NCBI RefSeq assembly: GCF_002994745.2
Contig: NC_037091.1
Span: forward strand, 28,216,289-28,280,288
Length of the DNA stretch: 64,000 nucleotides
Source of the DNA: Rosa chinensis
Taxonomy: Eukaryota; Streptophyta; Magnoliopsida; Rosales; Rosaceae
Direction of reading: 5' to 3'
In this document: piece after piece, positions 48,506-58,700 of the stretch
Layout of the letters: each line of letters opens with the position of its first letter
How positions within the stretch are numbered: position 1 is the first letter of the stretch
Made by a program: the position numbers and the translations under genes
The notes under the pieces: generated by a model
The model's database searches: none
Seen by the model: only the letters and a program-made list of their open reading frames with translations
What the model was told of the DNA's origin: nothing

Positions 48506-51228
48506 TGGTACGTGCAAAAGCAATCGCCAATTTAAACCCTGAAAATGTCGAGCGTTAGTATAGGATAAGCAGGGATCGTTCTAAACCGGGGATTGAGGGT
48601 GCTAACATGTGAGAAATAAATCAAAGAAAGAATATACAAATTTTTACGAAAATTATAAGAACATTTACAAGTTATACGAAAATTAGAATTTACAAGTTAC
48701 AAGCATGCATAAAATTAGAATCAAAAGTTATAGAGCAAGCATACATACATAGCACACGAAATTAGAAGACAAGAATGAGAAATCAATGTAAACAAACATA
48801 TATATACTCACACAATTCGAAAGGAAGAAAGAATTTGAGTTAGAAAAGGTTTTGGAAATCCTACTCCTATTTATACACAATTTACAAGTCCATATCACAT
48901 TGGGAATCCATATACAACAAGGATTTAGATTACTTAATTAATAAGAAAACAAATTATTGACTAAGTCAAACACAAAATACTAAGTCAAAACTAACTCTAA
49001 CAACTTTTCCTAAAAATTAGGAGCAAATCCCTAAAATTAAGGAAGATATCCCTAAAAACAAGGAGACCCTAACAAACTCATAACAAACTCCTAAAAACAC
49101 TAAAACTAAAACAAACACATATTTACTATTCACGGACTCACTATTCACGAAATTAAAAACATTTATTTTTTTTATTTTATTTTTATTTAACTAGGTTAAC
49201 ATGCTATCTAAAAATCTAAGTTAATTTTATTTATTTACACAAACAAGAAAACATAAAGATAGGGGGGTTTTTAAAGATTGAAGAACATAAAATTTCGAAA
49301 ACATTAAAAGATTAAAAACAAGAAAACATTTTATTTACATAGGTGGGAAAAGAAGAATCTTTGAAGAACAATTTTTCAAGAACTAATCAAGAACAACATA
49401 TTCATGCATCCCTTAATCTTATTAATTACCATGGAACATCATCAACCAAGAAACAAAGATCAACGCAACCAATGTCCCTTATTTTACTTCCCTTTACTTA
49501 GTCAATTAAGCAACGCACTTAATCCAACATATTTCAAACGCAGGTATCACACAATCAACGCAACTCATGATCTCATGCATTCGAATCATTAAGAACAGGT
49601 GAAAGTTTGGTCAATGAACATGCAAATCCAAGTACTCAACGCAAGTCAATTCATCACATGCATAATCTGATTTCGACCTTTGTCCAAAGCCTTTACTACT
49701 TAAGTGAATTAGGGTTACAATGCATAAACCTAATTACTAGCTCCAATTGCATGCAATCACTCTAAGTTTCGAACCAAAGAACAAGAACATGCAAAAGTTT
49801 TCCATAAAACAAAATCAGATCATCATTCCATGAAATCGGCAATTAACAAGAATCAAACATACACAAACACATCAAACATTGAAAAGACTATCCAAATCGC
49901 ATCCAAAAATCAGAAAGTTAACTCATGGTTTCGGTTTTACACAAAGAAAAACAAAAACAGAATTTCTATCTAACAAGTTACAAAACCGAGAAGAAAACAT
50001 GATGAAGATGGTAAGAACAACCCTTAGACACGTCCCAAGGTCCAACGCAGATCCAAGGCGGCGGCACAAAGTGAAGATCACGGCAAAGATGGAGGATGGC
50101 ACGGCTAGAACTTGCAAGATGCGAAAACCTGAAACTCAAGAGCAAACCGGTGAGAAACGAAATTGTGGAGAATAATGTGTCAACCCTGAACGTCTAATAC
50201 ACAAGGTATATATAGTAGAACGTCTCAAGGCACTCCCAATTCGTTTCTACTTGGTTTCTCTTAGTTCGTGTTGATTTAGGACTTCTTTCTCTCAAAACAG
50301 ATTTCCGGCAGGATTGACCTCAGTCCACTAAAACGGCCATAACTTTCTCTAGAAAATAGCTATTGATGAGCTGTAAAAAGCTCTGGAAACTAGACATCCG
50401 TAGCTTTCCAACCATATAAAGATCATAATTTTCTGAGCTCTGAGCGATTTTTGACACTCCGTTGAAGTTGACTGATCTGCACAGGCAGATTTCCGAATCT
50501 GTATTGGTTTCGACTTTTGAGGCACAAGATGAGTCCAATTCGGTTTTCCTTTGCATCACATGCCACTCACATGTCTTTCACGCCTATTCTGAAGTAGAAA
50601 CGTCAAGAACTCCCTAGAACCTTCAAGAATCTCACGGCAATTCCAACCCAAACTCAACAAGAAGTCCAAATTCCACATTGCTTTGAAATCCGAATTCCTT
50701 GTTGCTTTCTCTTCCATGTGCACGGCATATGATCTTCTTGAGACTTCTAGATGCTTCTTGTACATTCCATAGCTCTCCTAGTATGAGTAGAACTCCATAT
50801 GCAAGTAGGTTTCCTAGTTGAATACTGCTTCCTTTTCCGAGATGCTTCCACACTCTTCCGGAACCTTCTTGAGTAATCCTTATCCAACAGGGACTCCTTA
50901 TCACACTAGGATTCCATATTTGAGTAGAATTGGGTTTCCCTGTCCAAGTAGAACTTCTAATTTCCGCGACTTAAGAGTTTGAATCCAAGTCAGCTTCTGA
51001 TTCCTACTCCAACTAGGATTCCTTTTCCTAGTCAAACTGGGAGAACTTCCATTTCTTCATTTCTCTTCATTTCTGCGCCACTTGTGCCTTCCTTAGCCAC
51101 TTTTGGACTTTGAGACTCCATTTTCACCTGAAAAACACTAACTAAGTTAAATTGATCAAGATAAAGGAAATAACTTAGCAAAATATAGGGTTTAATCATT
51201 ATTAACGTCGCATTTTATGCTCCTATCA
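48506..51228 (-). mobile_element. Element E 5' LTR
   Basis: 2723 bp, nearly identical to 36660-39383. It carries the promoter for gag-pol: U3 from 51228 to about 50216, TATA box at 50206-50216, and an unusually long R-U5 of about 1.7 kb. Confidence 0.95.
50206..50216 (-). promoter_or_regulatory. TATA box of the element E 5' LTR
   Basis: Minus strand CTATATATACC. It is the only strong TATA-like site in the LTR at a suitable position, and the equivalent site lies in the 3' LTR. Transcription would start some 30 nt downstream and run towards gag. Confidence 0.6.
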
Positions 51229-51516
51229 AGCCTCTATGGGATGTGACGTTTTTACAATGCCTTGGTGGATTTCTGGAAGTCTCGATCTACATCTACACGA
51301 GCTCTACTAGGTTTTTCGGACACTTTGTTAAATTCTTTACCTTTCGTTTCTTTAAACCTTGAGGCTTGGCCCCATCACAGCCTTTATAAGACCTTTTTGA
51401 TCCTTAAGATGGGACAACTTTTGATTTGTGGAGATGAGTTATAAGAGTTCAACCTATGGGTTGGGTCCATCCGTGCAAGTAGTTGATATCTTTCATGAGA
51501 TCTTTTGAAAAAAAAA
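51229..51516 (+). mobile_element. Family D internal region, middle part
   Basis: Resumes the D interior after element E, starting with the second AGCCT. It matches C2 interior around 31790-32030 (GAGCTCTACTAGGTTTTT, GATCCTTAAGATGGGACA). It ends in a run of nine A, the target site of the foldback element. Confidence 0.85.
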
Positions 51517-52214
51517 GGGCTAAATACTATTTAGTACCCTGTGGTATCGGTCCAACATCGATTCAGTCCCTCAACTTTCAATTTCATCAAAAACACCCCT
51601 GTGGTATCATATTCTCATACAATAGGTCCCTCCGTCGGGATTCCGCCAATTTCAACCGTTAACTGCTGACGTGGCATTCCAACTCAGCAAAAGTGGGACC
51701 CACATGGAAGTGAAATACCGAAAATAACCCTGGCCAACCAGATATGGAAAAATTAAAAGTGAACACTCAATTTTGAGGTTGGGGAGACTCAAACCCACCC
51801 CCAAATATATGCAATTCAAAGCCCGAACCGCCATACCAATTGGACGATTATGACACACTTCCAACACAATAATATATATCTGATAGCCAACCAGATATGG
51901 AAAAATCCAAAATAAGCAACATATATTGCAATTGGGGAGACTCGAACCCACCCCACCAAATTGGCAAATGAAATCCCTAGCCACCGTACCACTTGCTCGG
52001 CAATGACAAATCCCAAACAAAATAATATATATCTTAATATCCAATCGGATATACCAAAAATCTTAAATAAACACAATTTTTCGCGGTTGAGGAGACTCGA
52101 ACCCACCCCACCACGTGTGCAAATAAAGAGCCCAACCACCAGACCACTTGCATCTTTTTGCTATGTCTCAAACAAAATAATATATATATCTTTTTCAATT
52201 TTTCGATATCCAGT

Positions 52215-52246
<32 letters not shown>

Positions 52247-52909
52247 TATTTTGTTTGGGGCATACCAAACAGATACAAGTGGTCTGGTGGTTGGGCTCTT
52301 CATTTGCACACGTGGTGGGGTGGGTTCGAGTCTCCTCGACCGCGAAATATTGTGTTTATTTAAGATTTTTGGTATATCCGATTGGATATGAAGATATATA
52401 TTATTTTGTTTGGGATTTATCATTGCCGAGCAAGGGGTACGGTGGCTAGGGATTTCATTTGCCAATTTGGTGGGGTGGGTTCGAGTCTCCCCAATTGCAA
52501 TATATGTTGCTTATTTTGGATTTTTCCATATCTGGTTGGCTATCAGATATATATTATTGTGTTGGAAGTGTGTCATAATCGTCCAATTGGTATGGCGGTT
52601 CGGGCTTTGAATTGCATATATTTGGGGGTGGGTTCGAGTCTCCCCAACCTCAAAATTGAGTGTTCATTTTTAATTTTTCCATATCTGGTTGGCCAGGGTT
52701 ATTTTCGGTATTTAACTTCCATGTGGGTCCCACTTTTGCTGAGTTGGAATGCCACGTCAGCAGTTAACGGTTGAAATTGACGGAATCCCGACGGAGGGAC
52801 CTATTGGATGAGAATATGATACCACATGGGTGTTTTTGATGAAATTGAAAGTTGAGGGACTGAATCGATGTTGGACCGATACCACAGGGTACTAAATAGT
52901 ATTTAGCCC
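51517..52909. mobile_element. Foldback Mutator-like element with tRNA-like units
   Basis: The two halves (51517 to about 52218 and about 52240-52909) are near-perfect inverted repeats of about 690 bp that meet at a (TA)n core at 52219-52245. Ends are GGGCTAAATACTATTTAGTA and its complement. Nine A flank each side (51508-51516, 52910-52918), consistent with the 9-bp duplication typical of Mutator-like elements, and the related site in C2 near 32035 lacks the insert. Each arm holds three related units of about 100-170 bp with GGTTCGAGTCTCC, close to the tRNA B-box consensus, preceded by tRNA-like text such as GGTCTGGTGGTTGGG. No transposase is encoded. Superfamily assignment rests on terminus style and duplication length. 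Confidence 0.82.
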
Positions 52910-52918
52910 AAAAAAAAA

Positions 52919-53394
52919 TTATATTCACAAAGTGCCTTTCGTTTCTTATATATGTGAGCTATTTGATTGCCTCAAAATATTCTCTCTCACATATAATTGA
53001 GTGATTATAAGCTTTTAAGCATTGCCTTGATCTGAGAGAAGAAAGAGTGGATATACCTTGTGAGGATATGAATCAATACTTGTCTAAAACATGCAGAGCT
53101 CCAACCCATCACCATTGTTACAACCAAGTCCTACTTGTGTATGTGTGGATTATGTGTTTTAATTAACTCTTGAATGCTTAAACATTGATTCTTGGTAGAG
53201 TGCTAATCTTGATGTTGTGAAAGTAAGAGATTTCTGAGACAAAATGTTGAAGGGCAATAGAGTTTTCGTTTGTTGTAATGTTTGAGTCTTTCTTTCTTTA
53301 AATTTTATTGAGTCTAAGTTTGTTTCTTTGTTTTGATTTTGCTAAGAGACTAGCAAAAGCTAAGGGACTAGCAAAAGCTAAGTGTGGGGGAATT
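52919..53394 (+). mobile_element. Family D internal region, right part, with polypurine tract
   Basis: Continues the D interior and matches C2 at about 32040-32472. The phrase GACTAGCAAAAGCTAAG is duplicated in tandem just before the polypurine tract AAGTGTGGGGGAATT, which ends at 53394. No coding region. Confidence 0.87.
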
Positions 53395-55458
53395 TGATAG
53401 GAGCATTTTAATGCGATGTTTTAATAGTTATTTCCTCATATTTTACTTAGTTATTTCCTTTATTTAATCATTTTTAATTTAGTTTTTATTTTCTAGGTAC
53501 ATTGGAATAAATGGAGCATAAATGAGCTGAAATGAAGAAATGGAGTTTTCCTGGTCCGACTAGGAATCCCAGTCAACGCAGGAATCCTGATGAGGCTAGG
53601 AAACCTGAAGGCATTATGAGACCACATGGCTTGAAGATGACATGGGAGATATTATGGGAGATTAAATCTGATTTTTGCATGGGAAATGATGAAGATAATG
53701 TGAAAATCAAGGAGATTACGTTGAGAAAATCTTGGGAGAGTTTCATGGGATTGTGCAACAAGAAAAGGCTCAAAACAAGTCCAGATTCATTCCGTAATTC
53801 CCTCAAGATATGTTGGCTGAAATTAGAGAATTAAATCTGCAATTTTAATGTGAAAATCAAGAGAAAATCAAGGAGAGGATGTTAAGGATAAAGCCATGGA
53901 GAGATTTAAGGGAGAAAAAGACCAAAATGAGTCCGGATACATTGTCTAGGTTCATGCCTAGATATTTGGCCGAAAATGGTGAATAAAATCAGATTAAATC
54001 TTGGGAAAATCAGCAATAATATATTTTGAAGGATTATGGACTTATTTTGGAGGCTTTTAATTGGCTGGGTGACTCAACAGAGCTGACATGGCATTCTGTG
54101 ATTGGTCGAAGCTATGTGGCATGATTGGATAGTTATTTGAGGAGATAAATCAAAAAATAATCATGCAATTAATTCAAAAATAATCTCCCTAAATCAAGAT
54201 GTTAAATTGGAGGTTTCTTATTGGTTGGATGACATAGCAGAGCTGACGTGGCGTTATCTGATTGGCTAATGCTGTGTGGATCAATCTTGAAGACTTGGAG
54301 ACTAAGTTGCCATCCTCCTATAAATAGGAGCATTCTCTACACAATTCAGAAACCACAACACACCTCTTCATTTAGAAAATTCTCTCCATAACGTCAAGCT
54401 TTCTCTCCATCCTCTAGTTTCAAGTCTCTGTGTCTTCAAGCAAAGAGAAGAAGAGAAGAAGAAGCCATGAAACCTCCTAGCCGCCATCATCCACCTTGTG
54501 TCGTGAAGTTTTGGAGCCTTGCTTTCAAGATCCAAGACCAACGTCTCAAGCTTTCCACCATTCATCCTTCATGGTGTAATTCTATCTTATTCCTTGTAAC
54601 CTTTTTGGTTTTCTTTGTTTTGATTTCGTATGAACTTGATTTCTAGTTGACATAAACGTTAAGGGCAAAGTTTAAAGCCTATTTTTATGTTTTGAAATAA
54701 AGTAGTGATTTTTATATGTTGATTTATATGTTGCTTATGTGAGATTGCTTGATTGATTTTGGATTATAGAAAACTTTTTCATGTTTATGTTCTTTGGTGG
54801 CCAACTTAGGATATATGCATGTAATTGGAGCTAATTTAAGTAGTAAAGGCTTTGGACAAAAGTCGAAATCAATTAAGGAGGATTGCAAATAGGTGAACTT
54901 ATTCATAACTAGGTTGTGCACTTTGGTTGACATCCTTTCTTTGTTCTTCATGTGTTGAATGTGTTCTTGAGTAGCTAGCTTTCTAGACTATGATTGCATG
55001 TTCAATAGGATTGATTTAGGTGCTTTCACTTAGATTAATTATTCAAGAAAAGTAAAAAATGGGAAATCGTTTGCTTTCTAACGTTTCACATGGTCAACTT
55101 CTTTCTCATGACATAGAAGATCAACTATAGGAATAGTGATTGGATTTCATTCATATGATTGTGGATTTGATATTTGTTCCTTGCGTTCCACTCTTGTATA
55201 TATGTTTTTACCTTTCTTTTATTTTATTTATTTTAATTTTCAATTTATTAATCCTAAACCCCTTTCTTTATGTTTGCTTGTATATATTTCTATTCTTTGT
55301 TTTATTTTTGTAAATAATACTTTATACTTATTTTAATTCTTTAGTTGTTTTTGCAATTACAGGTGTACCCTCAATTCCCGGTTAGAACGATCCCTATTTA
55401 TTCTATACTAACGATGACATTTTAGGGTTAAATTGTGCGCTTGCTTTTAGCGTTATCA
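53395..55458 (+). mobile_element. Family D full LTR
   Basis: 2064 bp, TGATAGGAGCATTTTAATGC...GTTATCA, preceded by a polypurine tract and followed by a primer-binding site. It therefore acts as 3' LTR of the D element on its left and as 5' LTR of a second, truncated D copy on its right. TATA box CTATAAATAGG at about 54318-54328. The 100-codon frame at 53532 is in U3 and has no recognisable domain. Confidence 0.9.
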
Positions 55459-55943
55459 ATTTTTGGCGCCGTTGCCGAGGATTGAAAAATCACTTGTTAA
55501 ATTGTTTTATTGTATAATTGTTTATAAACTGTTTGAAACTTAGTGTAAATTAAATAGGTTGGTTTTTTTATATTGTTGAACACGAGTTTTAATTGTAAGT
55601 TGTAAATTGAATGGAATAGGTGAAGTCGCGTTTGTTAATATTGGCCTAAACCCCTTATTGGTGCCTAGTTCAGGTCCCTTAAGGTTGAGGGCGGCCTTTA
55701 TTAACACTTGTTGAACTGTCTTCACACTTATGACCTTTTTCATCTTAGTAAGTATAGCCTATGTGGAATGGTGTCTAGGAAGGGGACAACGTTCATGACG
55801 GGTTTTTGAATCCAGAAGTGCTTGCAAATGAGCCTAAACCACTATGTGGGAGTAGCTCATGCCAAAATAGATTTTTCCTCTCGTGTTCGGCCTCCCCTAC
55901 CTGGCCATTTCAGTAAGGTTGCCCAAAGGATGTAAGAGGGACT
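55459..55943 (+). mobile_element. Second family D primer site and leader, truncated
   Basis: Primer-binding site TGGCGCCGTTGCCGAGGA at 55464-55481, then 460 bp of leader almost identical to 34697-35160. It breaks after AAGAGGGACTT and changes to inverted D LTR sequence. Confidence 0.9.
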
Positions 55944-56072
55944 TACATCAATTAATCTAAGTGAAAGCACCTAAATCAATCCTATTGAACATGCAATCAT
56001 AGTCTAGAAAGCTAGCTACTCAAGAACACATTCAACGCATGAAGAACAAAGAAAGGATGTCAACCAAAGTGC
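55944..56072 (-). mobile_element. Inverted family D LTR fragment
   Basis: About 129 bp that is the reverse complement of roughly 54910-55040 in the full D LTR. It is interrupted at 56073 by a CACTA end. Confidence 0.85.
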
Positions 56073-57700
56073 CACTAGTACAAGAATGTTGATAGACATC
56101 AGCTAAGCACTGATGTCTATTTCAATAAGCAACCGATGTCTTGTTAAGTGATGTCTAATGTTATGTGTTTATACATCAGTTGTTGGCCGATGTCTATACC
56201 ATATTTTGACAACATAGATTTACAAGAAAACGATGTCCTATGTATACTATAAACCCATGACTACTAGAATTATCGATGTCTAAGCACCAACTTCTGATGT
56301 CTCACATTACTTTAACATCAGTAAGTTGTTTTCACCTAATGTGGAGTCCTGAAACCAAATCATTTTTTTACTTATATTTGATGTCTAAGAAGAATTTGAC
56401 ATCAGTTATTTACTAGTTTCTGTTTACAAATACATCTTTACACCACTAATTGCTTTTAAACCTGTTGTTATCTAGTCTTTTGGCATCCCTTTTAACTTCA
56501 ATCCTTACTATAGAACTAATAACTTTTGTACTTCAAGATAAGATTAATACAACCGTTCACATACTAAAAGAGCTGTTCTTATTGCTCATATTAAATAGAG
56601 AATAAAAGTAAATCGAGATTGATAAGAGGTATTGTTTATTAGCACAAAAAAAAAAATACAATAGCTAGAGAGGGGGACATAAGGCCTGACCTCTTAGTAA
56701 CAAAAAACATAAATAACTTACATAATGGAAAGCAACAAAAGTTCAACCGATCAAAATTAAATATCTTGGCTATTGAAATCAAATTGGTACCCAAGAATTA
56801 ATATAATTAAAATGTTATATGAATAAGCACCCTTGGAATGAGAGCAGAACAACTCTTCCTTGCACAAAACATTGCAGAAAATCCTTGTGCAAATCCAATA
56901 GAGCAGCAACCCCTCCTTGAATTATCCAGTGAAACCAATGCAACAAGTAAAATAACACCAAAACACATAATCTCAGGAATAGATGCAGGAAAACAACCTT
57001 TCATAGCACTCGAGCAAATATAACACCATTTTTGTCCATGTACTTCAACTCGAATGTTGTAATTCTATAGCACTTATGGATTGTAAATTTAATTAAATCA
57101 TCTTGAAATCAAACTGAAGCCCACATTTTAAGAAAGTTGTCACCGCATATATAACCATGTCTAGTACTCCAATTTTCATCTCATCTTGCATATCAAATCT
57201 AATAACCAAACAAACAAGCATAATGATGATTTTAGTGAAACAACTACAGAAGAAATTGAAAAAAGCTTCACATCCACCAAATAGGTCCTATTCTCCTCTT
57301 TAAAAAAAAATTTGAAAACAAAGATAATAACGGTTTTGGGGAATGAACTACAGTACCAAAAAAAATAGAAAGAAAAAAAAAACAAGAAGAAAGAAAATAA
57401 AACCTCAATGTCTTCAGCATTTGCATAAATGCAAGGCAAATTCAAGGTCACTTGCTTTGTCCACAGCTTTTCCTTATGGGGCTGCTGTTCTTAATTTTTC
57501 TTCTTGTTCTTTCTCCCCGATCTACCGTAGACACATTCATAGTGCAAAACTTAAGAAAATAAAGACACAAAACGGCGTCATCTCATCCTTAATTGTTAGA
57601 TGCTTCAATTCATTTAAGTTCCAAGTGAACCTGCAATTTCCAATTGATGTCACACATTATATACTAAGTAAAAACACGTATAATGAGTAAAAGCATATCA
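56073..57700. mobile_element. Second CACTA element, one end only
   Basis: Begins CACTAGTACAAGAA at 56073 inside D LTR sequence. The first 350 bp contain many (C/G)GATGTCT and AGACATC units in both orientations, which fit subterminal repeats of a different CACTA family from the one at 23500. I could not find a matching TTCTTGTACTAGTG end, so the right side is deleted; the right limit is approximate. At 56807-57004 (minus) a 65-codon frame with a hydrophobic stretch could be a captured exon, but I do not recognise it. Exon-like sequence without a recognised family also lies around 57420-57530. Confidence 0.6.
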
Positions 57701-57810
57701 ACTGAGGTTTTCCTTCAAGTTCTTCAATAGTTCAACTCCCTCCTTTTTGCCGATCTACAGTTGTTCACCAAGTTCTTCAATGTTGATTTCTTTTTGGTTT
57801 TCTTTGTTTT
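57701..57810. other. Unassigned junction sequence
   Basis: About 110 bp between the CACTA remnant and a B-family LTR piece. The phrase TTTTTGGTTTTCTTTGTTTT at 57791-57810 also occurs in the D LTR at about 54602; otherwise nothing is recognised. Confidence 0.4.
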
Positions 57811-58047
57811 GCGTTCCACATATCCATGAACTCGTATCGACGCGCTCTACAACTTTCGTGAAGGAAGTTTTCGGAGAATCCCAACGTATAAAAAGTCAAC
57901 CTTGAGCGCCCCCTAAAGTCATACTTCTGAATAGAAATTCGTCCGAAACACTTCCGCTCCATCCACGAGCCACGAAACCGTCCAATAACCATAATTTGGA
58001 TTCCAGAAAATCCTCGGAAAGTAATTACGAATTTCCGAGGCATCACA
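57811..58047 (-). mobile_element. Family B 3' LTR, truncated (copy B3)
   Basis: The first 237 bp (in element sense) of a B LTR, ending on the plus strand in GAGGCATCACA, and matching 62751-62988. The remaining 2.6 kb of this LTR is missing. The adjoining polypurine tract shows that it was the 3' LTR. Confidence 0.88.
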
Positions 58048-58060
58048 TTCTACCCCCCTT
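58048..58060 (-). other. Family B polypurine tract
   Basis: Minus strand AAGGGGGGTAGAA directly before the LTR start, preceded by GGGACGAAATTTCTTT, a pairing well known from Tekay/Del-type Ty3 elements. Confidence 0.88.
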
Positions 58061-58700
58061 AAAGAAATTTCGTCCCGAAATTTAAACATACTACTCCCAA
58101 AAGTACGCATAAACCAAGCTCAAATCCAATTCTCGATCCCCAACAAGAATTGCTCTCTCCATACAGCCTCGACACAACAATGAGCTAGTCAACCATACAG
58201 AATGAAATTCAACTATCAACGATGGTCGCACTCGCACCTTGAGTGATCCATGTGCATTTAGGAATAATCCCCACATCTCAAGTATCACCTGCCTTGCTTG
58301 AACATGGATACGGGTAGCCCACCTAGTATCGCCACCCTGGTACATTCTACCATAAAAGTAATGGTGCATGCATCATTACACACAGTGTCCTACGGCCTCA
58401 AAACACATTTAGAATAAGGTTTAGCCTAAATCAACTCACGCATGAATCATCACATGGTATTGTGCGCACACAGAGTTGCAAAGAATTTCAACTACCACAA
58501 AAGTGAAATATGCAACACGCAATACATAATGCTCAACGATCACCCCTTCCCAAAAGATACCATACACAAAGGTCTAAGTATAGACGTCAGGTAAACCTAT
58601 CACTACACTAGCACAAAGAGATGCGGTACTCTACTATCACACTTCATCTACACAAGATTAATTTCAAGCAGATAAGCACTTCATCTACACAAGATTAATG
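58061..58700 (-). mobile_element. Family B3 interior, non-coding part
   Basis: 640 bp between gag and the 3' end. Nothing like protease, reverse transcriptase or integrase is left. A phrase ACTTCATCTACACAAGATTAAT is duplicated at 58641 and 58678, a possible deletion scar. Confidence 0.65.

Larger units (their letters stand above)
36660..51228 (-). mobile_element. Element E: complete autonomous Athila-type Ty3/gypsy retrotransposon
   Basis: A 14,569-bp element with two LTRs, tRNA-Asp primer site, one uninterrupted gag-pol frame and polypurine tract, flanked by a perfect 5-bp duplication AGCCT (36655-36659 and 51229-51233). The LTRs measure 2724 and 2723 bp. By eye I found only two substitutions (37876 versus 49721, 38802 versus 50647) and a one-T length difference near 37320, so the insertion is recent. 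It lies inside the family D interior. The tRNA-Asp primer, the DLGAS protease and long LTRs point to the Athila lineage. No env-like frame remains in the 2.5 kb between pol and the 3' LTR. Confidence 0.96.

Noticed and set aside
51900..52650. Functional tRNA genes in the foldback element
   Set aside because: B-box-like motifs are present, but no unit forms a full cloverleaf with a plausible anticodon arm that I could confirm.
53532..53834. 100-codon frame in the D LTR
   Set aside because: It lies in U3 of an LTR, upstream of the TATA box, with no similarity to known proteins.
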